A stretch of DNA of 20,052 nucleotides, from positions 1-20,052 of the IMG/VR virus record IMGVR_UViG_3300025070_000323. The stretch is one strand, 5' to 3'. The stretch's first letter is position 1. The number at the start of each line of letters is the position of its first letter. Below, piece by piece: positions 1 to 6,256 of this stretch. The notes beneath the pieces are model-generated. The model saw only the letters and a list, made by a program, of their open reading frames with translations, ran no database searches and was not told where the DNA came from. The DNA comes from a virus. The translations under genes were made by a program, and so were the position numbers.

Positions 1-2
1 TA

Positions 3-92
3 ACAATCTATAAAGGCAAAAAAATGTTTTTTGCAGAATTAGAACGCTCTGAGATAAGGCACATTATAGAAATTTTAGACAACGCAATTTAA
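3..92 (+). CDS. C-terminal end of an unknown protein (cut by window edge)
   Basis: A reading frame is open from the window edge and ends at TAA 90-92. The visible 29 residues end in a charged helix-like stretch (ELERSEIRHIIEILDNAI). The stop overlaps the next start as TAATG, which suggests that the two genes are translationally coupled in one operon. Too little is visible to name a family. An internal ATG at 24 exists, but the frame is open upstream of it, so a truncated larger gene is more likely. Confidence 0.5.
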   Translation, partial: TIYKGKKMFFAELERSEIRHIIEILDNAI

Positions 93-463
93 TGGCTAGA
101 GCAAATCCATATCAAAAGTATTTAAAGGGCGAGGATTTACTACAAAGGGCCGTAATTAATTATATTCAGATGCAATATCCTGATGCAATTTTTACGCATC
201 CAATGAATGAGGGTAAAAGGTCGCCTTTTGAACAATACAAATTAAAATATCTTGGCACTAAGCCAGGTATTCCTGATTTACTTATTTTTACGCCAAACTC
301 AAAAAAAAGCGGTTTAGCGATAGAATTAAAATATAAGTATAACAAACCTACACCAAAGCAAAAAGAATGGCTTAAATGGCTAAAAAAATGTAATTGGGAG
401 GCTATTTGGTTAAATAACTTTGAAGATTGTAAAGAAGCTATTGATAATTACTTTAAAAATTAA
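92..463 (+). CDS. VRR-NUC domain nuclease
   Basis: This 123-residue protein matches the small stand-alone phage VRR-NUC type, a PD-(D/E)xK nuclease fold. Visible motifs are an N-terminal acidic residue (E14 in GEDLLQ), HPMNEG at 36-41, GIPD with D62, and the catalytic E-x-K at E78/K80 (IELK), followed by the basic helix PTPKQKEWLKWL. Family members act on branched or structured DNA and are common in phage replication modules. Here it lies at the head of the replication genes, overlapping the previous stop by one base. The exact substrate is unknown. Family assignment is strong; the role in recombination or fork processing is inferred. Confidence 0.88.
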   Translation: MARANPYQKYLKGEDLLQRAVINYIQMQYPDAIFTHPMNEGKRSPFEQYKLKYLGTKPGIPDLLIFTPNSKKSGLAIELKYKYNKPTPKQKEWLKWLKKCNWEAIWLNNFEDCKEAIDNYFKN

Positions 464-468
464 AAAAA

Positions 469-714
469 ATGCAATATAAAACTATCTACTTTGACGCTGA
501 AAAACAAAAAGTGCGTTATACCCAAAGTTCAACAACAGATAAAATAACTAATTATAGTTATATCGGAAAATCAACACGAGTTGAGTTTGATCTATTAATT
601 GAGTTGCTTTGGTATAAGTACGAGGATAGCGAAATTCCGATAGAAGATTTTAAAAAAATCTTTAATGAACTAAGAAAATTTTGCGATTCATTAAAATATC
701 AGCTAAATTTGTAA
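469..714 (+). CDS. small unknown protein in replication operon
   Basis: An 81-residue protein that I do not recognise. The first half is polar and looks beta-rich (YKTIYFDAEKQKVRYT). The second half has acidic, aromatic helical stretches (EFDLLIELLWYKYED, EDFKKIFNELRKF). There is no membrane segment or metal-binding cluster. It follows the nuclease gene after 5 bases, starts behind the A-rich tract AAATTAAAAAAA typical of Bacteroidetes translation starts, and precedes the initiator gene by 15 bases. It is therefore probably co-transcribed with replication genes. Confidence 0.6.
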   Translation: MQYKTIYFDAEKQKVRYTQSSTTDKITNYSYIGKSTRVEFDLLIELLWYKYEDSEIPIEDFKKIFNELRKFCDSLKYQLNL

Positions 715-729
715 AAATATTTTTTCAAA

Positions 730-1620
730 ATGGAAAACAAGAAAAACTATTATGCCGTTATACCGGCAGAGGTACGATACGCTAAAAATTTAAAGGCTAA
801 CGAAAAATTAATGTACGGCGAATTAACCGCCTTGGCAAATGAAAAAGGGTATTGTTACGCCTCAAATGAGTATTTTGCACAACTTTATGAGGTGTCAAAA
901 TCTACTGTTTCACGATGGGTTTCTAATTTAGAAAGAAACAAATTTCTAAAAATAAAAATGATTTATGAAAAGGGTACAAAGAACATAAAAGAGAGAAGAA
1001 TTTACATTTCTACCCTATTGACGAAAAGCGCAATACCTATTGACGAAAAAATCAATACCCCTATTGACGAAAAGCGCAAGGTTATATATAAATATAATAA
1101 TATTAATAATATAAAAAAGAATAATGTACGAAATGTAAAAGCGCCTATATTTACTGAGATTACTGAAAAGGCGTTTCCACATTTCATAAGCCTTTTTCCT
1201 TTAAATTATAGACCGAAAACAAAAGCACAAAAAAATAAATGGTTGGAGTGCTTAGATAAAATTCAGCGAATTGATAAATATAATTTACGTGATGTTTACA
1301 ACGTGGCAAAAGATTTAAGAGATGACCAATTTTGGGCCAAAAACTTTTTAAGTATTCTTAAATTAAGAAACACAGATAAAAACGGCATTAAGTACATTGA
1401 TAGGTTTATGGATGATTACCGCTCTAAAACTAAACCAATAGGTTACAACAAAATAAAAGGTATTATTGAATACTTTATTTATACCTCCCCGGCAACTGGA
1501 CAAAAAGAACTAGGAGCAAAAACAAAAGGCGGAGAGTTATACGAATTTAATATAAAACAAACATTGCAAACAAACGAGTTCCAGGAACTAAAAAAATACG
1601 TTCAAGATGGCAACAAGTAA
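730..1620 (+). CDS. winged-helix replication initiator (lambda O / DnaD-like role)
   Basis: 296 residues. The N-terminal ~95 residues form a helix-turn-helix/winged-helix domain of the type seen in phage replication initiators: AVIPAEVRY, LKANEKLMYGELTALAN, then the recognition-helix region YFAQLYEVSKSTVSRWVSNLERNKFLKI, and a wing ending in RRIYIS. A low-complexity linker (about 97-140, Asn/Lys/Ile-rich) is encoded by three DNA repeats and an A+T-rich tract (see origin). A C-terminal helical domain (about 150-235; KAQKNKWLECLDKIQ, FWAKNFLSILKLRN) would be the partner-binding part. By analogy with lambda O, it would bind iterons in its own gene and recruit the helicase encoded downstream. The HTH is clear; the initiator role is inferred from motif order, the repeats and the neighbouring primase-helicase. 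Confidence 0.75.
   Translation: MENKKNYYAVIPAEVRYAKNLKANEKLMYGELTALANEKGYCYASNEYFAQLYEVSKSTVSRWVSNLERNKFLKIKMIYEKGTKNIKERRIYISTLLTKSAIPIDEKINTPIDEKRKVIYKYNNINNIKKNNVRNVKAPIFTEITEKAFPHFISLFPLNYRPKTKAQKNKWLECLDKIQRIDKYNLRDVYNVAKDLRDDQFWAKNFLSILKLRNTDKNGIKYIDRFMDDYRSKTKPIGYNKIKGIIEYFIYTSPATGQKELGAKTKGGELYEFNIKQTLQTNEFQELKKYVQDGNK
1011..1118. other. candidate phage replication origin inside the initiator gene
   Basis: Three direct repeats with the core CCTATTGACGAAAA lie at 1014-1027, 1036-1049 and 1060-1073. Starts are 22 and 24 bp apart, about two helical turns. The flanks are partly conserved too (TACC before; GCGCAA after copies 1 and 3). Immediately after the third copy, about 1082-1117 is almost entirely A and T, fitting a DNA-unwinding element. 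This is the lambda ori arrangement (iterons, then an A+T-rich stretch, inside gene O). The repeats are seen directly; origin function is inferred. Confidence 0.65.
1014..1073 (+). repeat. three iteron-like direct repeats (CCTATTGACGAAAA)
   Basis: Exact 14-base copies are at 1014-1027, 1036-1049 and 1060-1073. They encode (P)IDEK in one frame in the linker of the initiator. Gaps of 8 and 10 bases are too short for CRISPR spacers, and the spacing favours stacked protein binding on one DNA face. Confidence 0.85.
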
Positions 1621-2017
1621 AAGCCTATCTAAATGGCGTGAATCTGATTTGTTTGATTGGTTATCAAAAAACTATTATAGTTTGTTAGTTGATACTAGCG
1701 ATAATTTTTCAAAATCTGATTGTTACGATATTGAAACAAAAAACAGAATCGAATTAAAATGCAGAGCAACGCATTATGACAAACTAATAATTGAAAAACC
1801 TAAATACCAATATCTAATAAAAGAATCAAAAAAGTTTGGCGATGTTCCAATTTACATAAATAGCACACCAAAAGGAATTTTTTTATTTGAGTTAAAGGAT
1901 CTAAAATTAAAATGGTTTGAAAAACCTCTGCCAAAAACAACAGACTTTGAAAACAACAATTTAACAAACAAAGAAGTAGCGACAATAAATATTAATAAAT
2001 CAAAACAATTAAAGTGA
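1607..2017 (+). CDS. PD-(D/E)xK-like nuclease fold protein
   Basis: 136 residues, starting inside the end of the initiator gene (14-base overlap), so translation is probably coupled. The pattern CYDIETKNRIELKCR places an acidic residue (D41) a short distance before E49-L-K51, the usual D...E-x-K core of PD-(D/E)xK nucleases, followed by a basic/aromatic stretch (YDKLIIEKPKYQYL) and a beta-rich tail. The last ~25 residues look disordered (Asn/Lys/Thr). Position in the replication block suggests a DNA-processing role such as a resolvase or repair nuclease. The family is not certain and activity is inferred from the motif only. Confidence 0.6.
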   Translation: MATSKSLSKWRESDLFDWLSKNYYSLLVDTSDNFSKSDCYDIETKNRIELKCRATHYDKLIIEKPKYQYLIKESKKFGDVPIYINSTPKGIFLFELKDLKLKWFEKPLPKTTDFENNNLTNKEVATININKSKQLK

Positions 2018-2187
2018 TGGAAGAAACATTAAAAGAAATAGAGAAATATTTAGAGGTAACATATCCGGATGATTGGTTTTTACCTGGTAAATTAGATATT
2101 TTAAGACTTAAATTTTTATCAGAGTTAAAACAACAAAAGATTGACGATTTAAAAAAACAAATATCAAAATTAGATAAATTAAAATAA
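2017..2187 (+). CDS. small charged helical protein
   Basis: A 56-residue frame begins at ATG 2017, overlapping the preceding TGA (TGATG). The predicted protein has an N-terminal helix (MEETLKEIEKYL), a short hinge with tryptophan and proline (PDDWFLPGK), and a C-terminal Lys/Gln/Leu-rich helix (LKQQKIDDLKKQISKLDKLK) that could form a coiled coil. No known family is recognised. The overlap and matching composition support a real gene in the replication operon. Confidence 0.6.
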   Translation: MEETLKEIEKYLEVTYPDDWFLPGKLDILRLKFLSELKQQKIDDLKKQISKLDKLK

Positions 2188-2193
2188 TTTTTT

Positions 2194-2201
2194 TAATTTA
2201 G
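2194..2201 (+). promoter_or_regulatory. promoter -7 element, TAATTTAG variant
   Basis: TAATTTAGC lies 22 bases before the ATG at 2223 and fits TAnnTTTG except at one position. The same nonamer occurs at 6073 and 13035 in intergenic DNA. No clear upstream TTG is visible at the usual distance, so strength is uncertain. Confidence 0.45.
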
Positions 2202-2222
2202 CGAAAACAAATAATATTTTTT

Positions 2223-2360
2223 ATGAAAACAAGATTAAGAACTAACAATGAAAAAACATCTTTTAGATTAGATGTTATTAAAAATGGAGAATTACAAAAG
2301 TTTTATTTTAATGATGAAACAAAGGCTAAAATTTTTCAAAAAAATATAACAAAAATCTAA
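2223..2360 (+). CDS. small basic unknown protein
   Basis: A 45-residue frame starts at ATG 2223 and ends at TAA 2358-2360. It is strongly basic and polar, with two short beta-like stretches (TSFRLDVIKNGELQKFYF) and a lysine-rich end. It follows a promoter-like TAATTTAGC, and a GC-rich palindrome lies just after it. No family is recognised. The intervening position and a sensible start context support it moderately. Confidence 0.5.
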   Translation: MKTRLRTNNEKTSFRLDVIKNGELQKFYFNDETKAKIFQKNITKI

Positions 2361-2365
2361 AACAA

Positions 2366-2385
2366 AAAGGGCGCATGCGCCCTTT
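2366..2385. repeat. 20-bp perfect GC-rich palindrome
   Basis: AAAGGGCGCATGCGCCCTTT is self-complementary and stands out in very AT-rich surroundings. On the + strand it is followed by A's; on the - strand the hairpin is followed by TTGTTTT, so it could terminate antisense transcripts. It could also be a binding site for a dimeric regulator, or an RNA hairpin just before the primase start. It overlaps the upstream alternative ATG (2375) of the primase frame. Confidence 0.8.
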
Positions 2386-2407
2386 AAAAAAAAACAAACA
2401 AAACTTA

Positions 2408-4084
2408 ATGAAAACATTTCAAGACTTCAATATTGATGTCGGCAACAAAACGACCGGCAAAATTAAAACACAATGCCCAAAGTGTAGCCATACAAGAAAA
2501 AACAAACGTGATAAATGTTTGTCAGTAGATTTAGACAAAGGCCTATGGAATTGCCACAACTGCGGTTGGGGAGGAACTACAAAATTTGAGAAAAAGCAAG
2601 AATATATTGTTCCTCAAAAAATCAAATTAAATATTTCGGAGCCAGTTATTGAATGGTTTAAAGGTAGAGGCATTACAGAGCCAACTTTAAAACATTGGAA
2701 AGTAGGGCAATCAATGGAGTATTTTCCGCAAGTAAACGCAAAGCGTAGGGCCGTAAACTTTAACTACTACCGAGAAAATGAACTTGTAAACGTAAAATAT
2801 AGAGATTCGCAAAAGAATTTTAAAATGGTTTCAGGTGCGGAACTTATATTTTATGGCGTTGACAATATTAAAGAAATGGACAAAATTTATATTGTTGAGG
2901 GAGAAATGGATGCTTTGACTTTACACGAGGCCGGTATTTATTCCGTTTGTTCTGTTCCAAATGGTGCTTCTAAAGGAAGCCAAAGGCTTGAATATTTAGA
3001 CAACTGTTGGCAGTACTTTAAAGATAAAAAAGAAATAATACTTTGCACAGATAATGACAATCCGGGAATTGAACTAAGAAAAGAACTCGCTAGAAGGTTT
3101 GGAGCATATCGTTGCAAATACGTTGATTTTGGCGATTATAACGACGCTAACGAGATTTTAATATCTAAGGGAGCAGAAACACTAAGGAATGTTATCAAAG
3201 GCGCTAAGAACTTTCCTTTGGAGGGCGTTTTAAATGTTGATGATATTTGGCAATCGGTTTTAAATTACAATGAGGCTGGAGTTAAAAACTATTCAATAGG
3301 TTTGCCAAACTCAGATACATATTTTAAAATGTCTTTGGGAGAGTGGTCAGTTGTTACCGGAATACCAAATTCAGGTAAATCTGATGTTATGGATCAAATA
3401 TTTTGCAACCTTGCAACTACCTACGATATGAGATGCGCAATCTTTGCTCCTGAGTCATTTCCATACGAGGGCCACATAAAAAGAATTGCAAATAAATTAA
3501 ATGAAACTAATTGCGATAGCAACCAATTAAACAACACAAAAGATTTTATTGAAGACCATTTTTTTTGGGTAAAAATAGATTTAGAAAATTTAACTTTAAA
3601 AGCAATATTAAACCATTTTAAAGAGTTAGTATTTCAAAAAGGAATTAATGTTTGTGTTATAGATCCCTGGAATATGCTCGACCATTCAGCGCAAAGAGAC
3701 CATTCTTATATTGGAAAAGTATTATCAGAAATTACGCAATTTTGTCAGCAAACTAATACACATTTGTTTTTAGTAGCGCACCCTAGAAAAATAGAAAGCG
3801 AAAACGGAAACTATAAAAAGCCAACTCTGTATGATATAAGCGGCTCGGCTGATTTTTTTAATAAAGCGTACAACGGATTGATAGTTTACAGATGCATTGG
3901 ACAACGTACTAAATTTGATTCTGATATTGTAAAAATGTATGTTGAAAAAGTTAAACGAAAAGAAAACGGCCAACTAGGCGATTTTGATATTGCTCCTGAT
4001 TTTAAAAACGGCGGTGTTTATAGGGATGTTGATTTAAATACAAAAAGGTTTGAGGTTGTAACCGATGATAATGTACCATTTTAA
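2408..4084 (+). CDS. primase-helicase (T7 gp4 / Twinkle type)
   Basis: 558 residues from ATG 2408. I prefer this start to ATG 2375 because it follows a long A-rich tract, whereas the earlier ATG sits within a GC-rich palindrome. Numbered from 2408, an N-terminal zinc-binding domain carries CPKC (C23, C26) and CHNC (C49, C52). The TOPRIM primase domain has VEGEMDA (about 163-169) and TDNDNPG (about 214-220). The C-terminal RecA-like helicase has Walker A GIPNSGKS (about 318-325), APES (about 348-351), Walker B VCVIDPWN (D419) and a FLVAHPRK motif near 454-461. The family unwinds DNA at the fork and makes RNA primers. Together with the initiator this forms the core replisome encoded here. Confidence 0.93.
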   Translation: MKTFQDFNIDVGNKTTGKIKTQCPKCSHTRKNKRDKCLSVDLDKGLWNCHNCGWGGTTKFEKKQEYIVPQKIKLNISEPVIEWFKGRGITEPTLKHWKVGQSMEYFPQVNAKRRAVNFNYYRENELVNVKYRDSQKNFKMVSGAELIFYGVDNIKEMDKIYIVEGEMDALTLHEAGIYSVCSVPNGASKGSQRLEYLDNCWQYFKDKKEIILCTDNDNPGIELRKELARRFGAYRCKYVDFGDYNDANEILISKGAETLRNVIKGAKNFPLEGVLNVDDIWQSVLNYNEAGVKNYSIGLPNSDTYFKMSLGEWSVVTGIPNSGKSDVMDQIFCNLATTYDMRCAIFAPESFPYEGHIKRIANKLNETNCDSNQLNNTKDFIEDHFFWVKIDLENLTLKAILNHFKELVFQKGINVCVIDPWNMLDHSAQRDHSYIGKVLSEITQFCQQTNTHLFLVAHPRKIESENGNYKKPTLYDISGSADFFNKAYNGLIVYRCIGQRTKFDSDIVKMYVEKVKRKENGQLGDFDIAPDFKNGGVYRDVDLNTKRFEVVTDDNVPF

Positions 4085-4095
4085 AAATAAAACAA

Positions 4096-4755
4096 ATGAA
4101 AAAAATTAAAATTTTAAATTTATACGCTTGTTTAGGCGGAAATCGTTACAAATGGGATGAGGTAACAGAGGTTGAAGTTACTGCTGTGGAATGGGATAAA
4201 GAACTTGCAAACCTATACCAAGAACGTTTCCCAAATGATAAAGTAATAGTAGCAGATGCACACCAATACTTATTAGACCATTACAAAGAGTTTGATTTTA
4301 TCTGGAGTTCCCCACCTTGTCCAACGCATAGCCGCGCAAGATATTGGAATTCATCTAATTATGATACAAAAACAAAACCGATTTTTCCAGATATGAAATT
4401 ATATGAGGAAATTTTATTTTTAAAACATTATTTTAAAGGTAAATTTGTTGTTGAAAATGTAATTCCATACTACGAACCACTTATTATTGCGCAAAAAAAA
4501 GGTAGGCATTTATATTGGACAAATTTTAATTTACCTAATAATTTAAACGATAGGCGTTTTAAAATAAGTTCAGCAAAAAATGAGTTTAATGGTTTATGTA
4601 AATTTCACGAATATGATTTTAATAAATACAAAGGTGATCAACCATTAAAAAAAATAGCAAGAAACCTGGTAGATTATGAAGCTGGCAAAACTATTTTAGA
4701 AACTGCATTAGGAATTATTACAAAACAAAACGTTAAACAAACAACTCTTTTTTAA
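4096..4755 (+). CDS. short C5 cytosine DNA methyltransferase
   Basis: 219 residues, well below the 300+ usual for C5 methyltransferases. The SAM-binding motif I region is LNLYACLGGN (8-17), an acidic AVEWD follows at about 30-34, and AD at 53-54. Motif IV SSPPCPTHSR contains the catalytic Cys75, motif VI is VENV (119-122), and a motif VIII-like GRHLYWTNF sits at 136-144. A motif IX/X-like tail reads IARNLVDYEAGKTILETALG. The target-recognition region is therefore very small. It probably methylates phage DNA to evade host restriction, and its target cannot be read from sequence. Its stop overlaps the next start as TAATG. Confidence 0.85.
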   Translation: MKKIKILNLYACLGGNRYKWDEVTEVEVTAVEWDKELANLYQERFPNDKVIVADAHQYLLDHYKEFDFIWSSPPCPTHSRARYWNSSNYDTKTKPIFPDMKLYEEILFLKHYFKGKFVVENVIPYYEPLIIAQKKGRHLYWTNFNLPNNLNDRRFKISSAKNEFNGLCKFHEYDFNKYKGDQPLKKIARNLVDYEAGKTILETALGIITKQNVKQTTLF

Positions 4756-4991
4756 TGCCTAAAAAGAAAAAAATAAACATTCCGCAAACTGATCAACACA
4801 GAAAAGCAATGCAATGGTGTATAAAAAACAATGTTACAGTTGGCGTTCTACCTACAAAAAAAGGTTTAAAAGTTGAAATTAACGAAAATGGCGACAAAAA
4901 AATATCGCCAAAAATATACACACAAGAGGAAGCACAAAAAAAAGTTATTGAATTATATTTGTATATTTACAAAAAATACTGGCAAGTATGA
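4755..4991 (+). CDS. small basic unknown protein
   Basis: 78 residues, overlapping the methyltransferase stop (TAATG) and overlapping the next gene (ATGA at 4988-4991). It has a lysine-rich N terminus, a beta-like centre (VTVGVLPTKKGLKVEIN) and a C-terminal helix (QEEAQKKVIELYLYIYKKYW). It has no membrane segment and no cysteine cluster. I do not recognise the family. The tight coupling on both sides makes it a real gene, probably translated with the methyltransferase. Confidence 0.65.
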   Translation: MPKKKKINIPQTDQHRKAMQWCIKNNVTVGVLPTKKGLKVEINENGDKKISPKIYTQEEAQKKVIELYLYIYKKYWQV

Positions 4992-5173
4992 ACATAAACT
5001 TCAACACAACTATTTTTGCTTTATTCGGCATTTGCTTTGGCGCTAATTATTGGAACTCTAATATGGATGACGATTTTGGCGAAACAGATTTAACCGGAGA
5101 AACAGAACATTGTTTGCAATTCTTTATTGCGGTAGTTGGAATTTCTTTTGTTTGGTTTACACAAGATAAATAA
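4988..5173 (+). CDS. small membrane protein
   Basis: 61 residues starting at an ATGA overlap. Two hydrophobic segments flank an acidic loop: about 8-22 (TIFALFGICFGANYW) and about 43-58 (CLQFFIAVVGISFVWF), with DDDFGETDLTGETE between them. No family is recognised. A hairpin-like inner-membrane protein is the simplest reading. Confidence 0.6.
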   Translation: MNINFNTTIFALFGICFGANYWNSNMDDDFGETDLTGETEHCLQFFIAVVGISFVWFTQDK

Positions 5174-5192
5174 CAAATAAAACAAAATAGAT

Positions 5193-5399
5193 ATGGAAAC
5201 AGTAATAACGATAATAGGCATATTAATCTTTTTAGGAGGTGCTTATTTTATGGGAAATTTGATAATAGGTACTTTTGATGAACACATTATAGAAAGGATA
5301 ATGTCTAGTCTTGTTGGAGTTTTATGTTGGATTGTTATTGTTTCAATATTTATTATTTGTAAATTTATTCAATCAGGAGTGTATTATTTAATGAATTAA
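5193..5399 (+). CDS. small two-span membrane protein
   Basis: 68 residues with two long hydrophobic segments, about 4-26 (VITIIGILIFLGGAYFMGNL) and about 39-60 (SLVGVLCWIVIVSIFIICKF), joined by a charged loop (DEHIIERIM). It starts behind an A-rich leader that is similar to the one before the gene at 5413. It could be a membrane-located phage accessory protein; nothing specific links it to lysis, and a holin-like gene occurs elsewhere at 18519. Confidence 0.6.
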   Translation: METVITIIGILIFLGGAYFMGNLIIGTFDEHIIERIMSSLVGVLCWIVIVSIFIICKFIQSGVYYLMN

Positions 5400-5412
5400 A
5401 AACAAATAAGAT

Positions 5413-5604
5413 ATGGAGAACATTAGATTAGAAGCTACAAGAGGAGATGACCAAAAGTTAGTTTTAAATGCTAAAACAATGAATGAATTAGTTGAAAAAA
5501 TAATTGATTGGCAACTATGGGAAAACCAGGCTTTAGATCATTACAAAAAGAAAGGTATTTTAGAAAAAGAAAAAACAAGCGGTTGGTATTACTTTAAAAA
5601 ATAA
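5413..5604 (+). CDS. small unknown acidic/basic protein
   Basis: 63 residues without recognisable motif. The middle and C-terminal part looks helical (NAKTMNELVEKIIDWQLWENQALDHYKKKGIL), with a conserved-looking tryptophan-rich face. It sits 13 bases after the preceding stop and 5 bases before the TTG start of the ParB-domain gene, consistent with one operon. Function unknown. Confidence 0.6.
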   Translation: MENIRLEATRGDDQKLVLNAKTMNELVEKIIDWQLWENQALDHYKKKGILEKEKTSGWYYFKK

Positions 5605-5609
5605 GTAAT

Positions 5610-6047
5610 TTGAAAAAAAAAGTAAACATTGCATCTGTAAAAGAAAATCCGGACAATCCAAGATTCATAAAAGATTCTAAATTTAAAAAATTAGTCAAGT
5701 CAATTAAGGCGTTTCCTGAGATGTTAGAGAAACGGCCAATAGTAGTTGATGAGAATATGGTTGTTCTTGGCGGAAATATGCGTTTAAAGGCTTGTAAGTC
5801 TGCCGGGTTGTTTGAGGTTTGGATTGATATTGCACAAGGTTGGACAGAGCAACAAAAGCAAGAGTTCATTGTTAAAGACAATGTTGGCTTTGGAGAGTGG
5901 GATTGGGATATACTAGCAAATGAATGGGATGTTCAAAAGTTGGTTGAATGGGGGGTTGATTTACCCGTTTATGATGTTCCTATTGATGACGACCAAGACG
6001 ACAAAAACGATACAGACAAAGAAGTTTGCGAATTGTGTGGAAAATAA
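5610..6047 (+). CDS. ParB/Srx-domain protein with a partial C-terminal zinc motif
   Basis: 145 residues from a TTG start (5610); no ATG lies nearby. The ParB N-terminal fold is visible as VNIASVKENPDNPRFI, IVVDENMVVLGGNMRLKACKSAG (GGNMR at 54-58), then EFIVKDNVGFGEWDWDILANEW. In phages this domain is common near DNA methyltransferase genes, and related folds bind or hydrolyse nucleotides. The C terminus ends abruptly in an acidic linker and a single CELC, looking like half of a zinc ribbon, so the tail may have been shortened. DNA modification or regulation is a guess from context. Confidence 0.8.
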   Translation: MKKKVNIASVKENPDNPRFIKDSKFKKLVKSIKAFPEMLEKRPIVVDENMVVLGGNMRLKACKSAGLFEVWIDIAQGWTEQQKQEFIVKDNVGFGEWDWDILANEWDVQKLVEWGVDLPVYDVPIDDDQDDKNDTDKEVCELCGK

Positions 6048-6048
6048 A

Positions 6049-6080
6049 TTTGCACAATTAAAAGAAAAATTATAATTTAG
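6049..6080 (+). promoter_or_regulatory. promoter with no gene directly downstream
   Basis: TTTG at 6049-6052, a 20-base spacer, then TAATTTAG at 6073-6080 resemble the Bacteroidetes TTTG/TAnnTTTG promoter. The next feature is a terminator at 6135, with no ATG between. Confidence 0.5.
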
Positions 6081-6083
6081 CAG

Positions 6084-6161
6084 AGGATTTAAACTGCCAA
6101 GTAAAAAATCCTTTTTCATAAAATTTAAGTTTGTACCTCTCAGAAATGGGAGGTTTTTTTT
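6084..6161 (+). ncRNA. candidate short non-coding transcript
   Basis: About 75 bases lie between a promoter-like sequence and a strong intrinsic terminator without any start codon. The stretch can form a first stem AGGATTT (6084-6090) with AAATCCT (6106-6112) followed by TTTTT, then the terminator stem. It could equally be the trailer and terminator of the ParB-gene operon. The RNA is inferred, not shown. Confidence 0.35.
6135..6161 (+). terminator. intrinsic terminator
   Basis: Stem ACCTCTC (6135-6141) pairs with GGGAGGT (6148-6154) with one G-U, loop AGAAAT, then a run of T. It ends the replication operon or the short transcript upstream. Confidence 0.85.
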
Positions 6162-6182
6162 AAAATTTTTTTTGTTTTTTCT

Positions 6183-6212
6183 TTTGTAATTAAAAAAAAT
6201 CTTTTACTTTTG
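6183..6212 (+). promoter_or_regulatory. promoter of the 6300 cassette
   Basis: TTTG (6183-6186), an 18-base spacer and TACTTTTG (6205-6212) match the Bacteroidetes consensus exactly at the -7 element. The transcript would start near 6217 and begin with the 6227-6252 hairpin, giving a leader of over 80 bases before ATG 6300. Confidence 0.75.
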
Positions 6213-6226
6213 CGTAGAACCTTTGG

Positions 6227-6252
6227 ATAAGGTGCGTTTTAATGCACTTTAT
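6227..6252 (+). repeat. CGTTTTAATG-loop hairpin 1
   Basis: ATAAGGTGC pairs with GCACTTTAT over nine base pairs (one G-U), with loop GTTTTAAT at 6236-6243. The same loop recurs six more times in the window. It is followed by ACG and the left arm of the inverted repeat around the next gene. Confidence 0.85.
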
Positions 6253-6256
6253 ACGT

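Noticed and set aside
1014-1073. CRISPR-like array
   Set aside because: Only three short repeats with 8-10-base gaps, inside a coding frame and next to an A+T-rich tract. Iterons explain it better.
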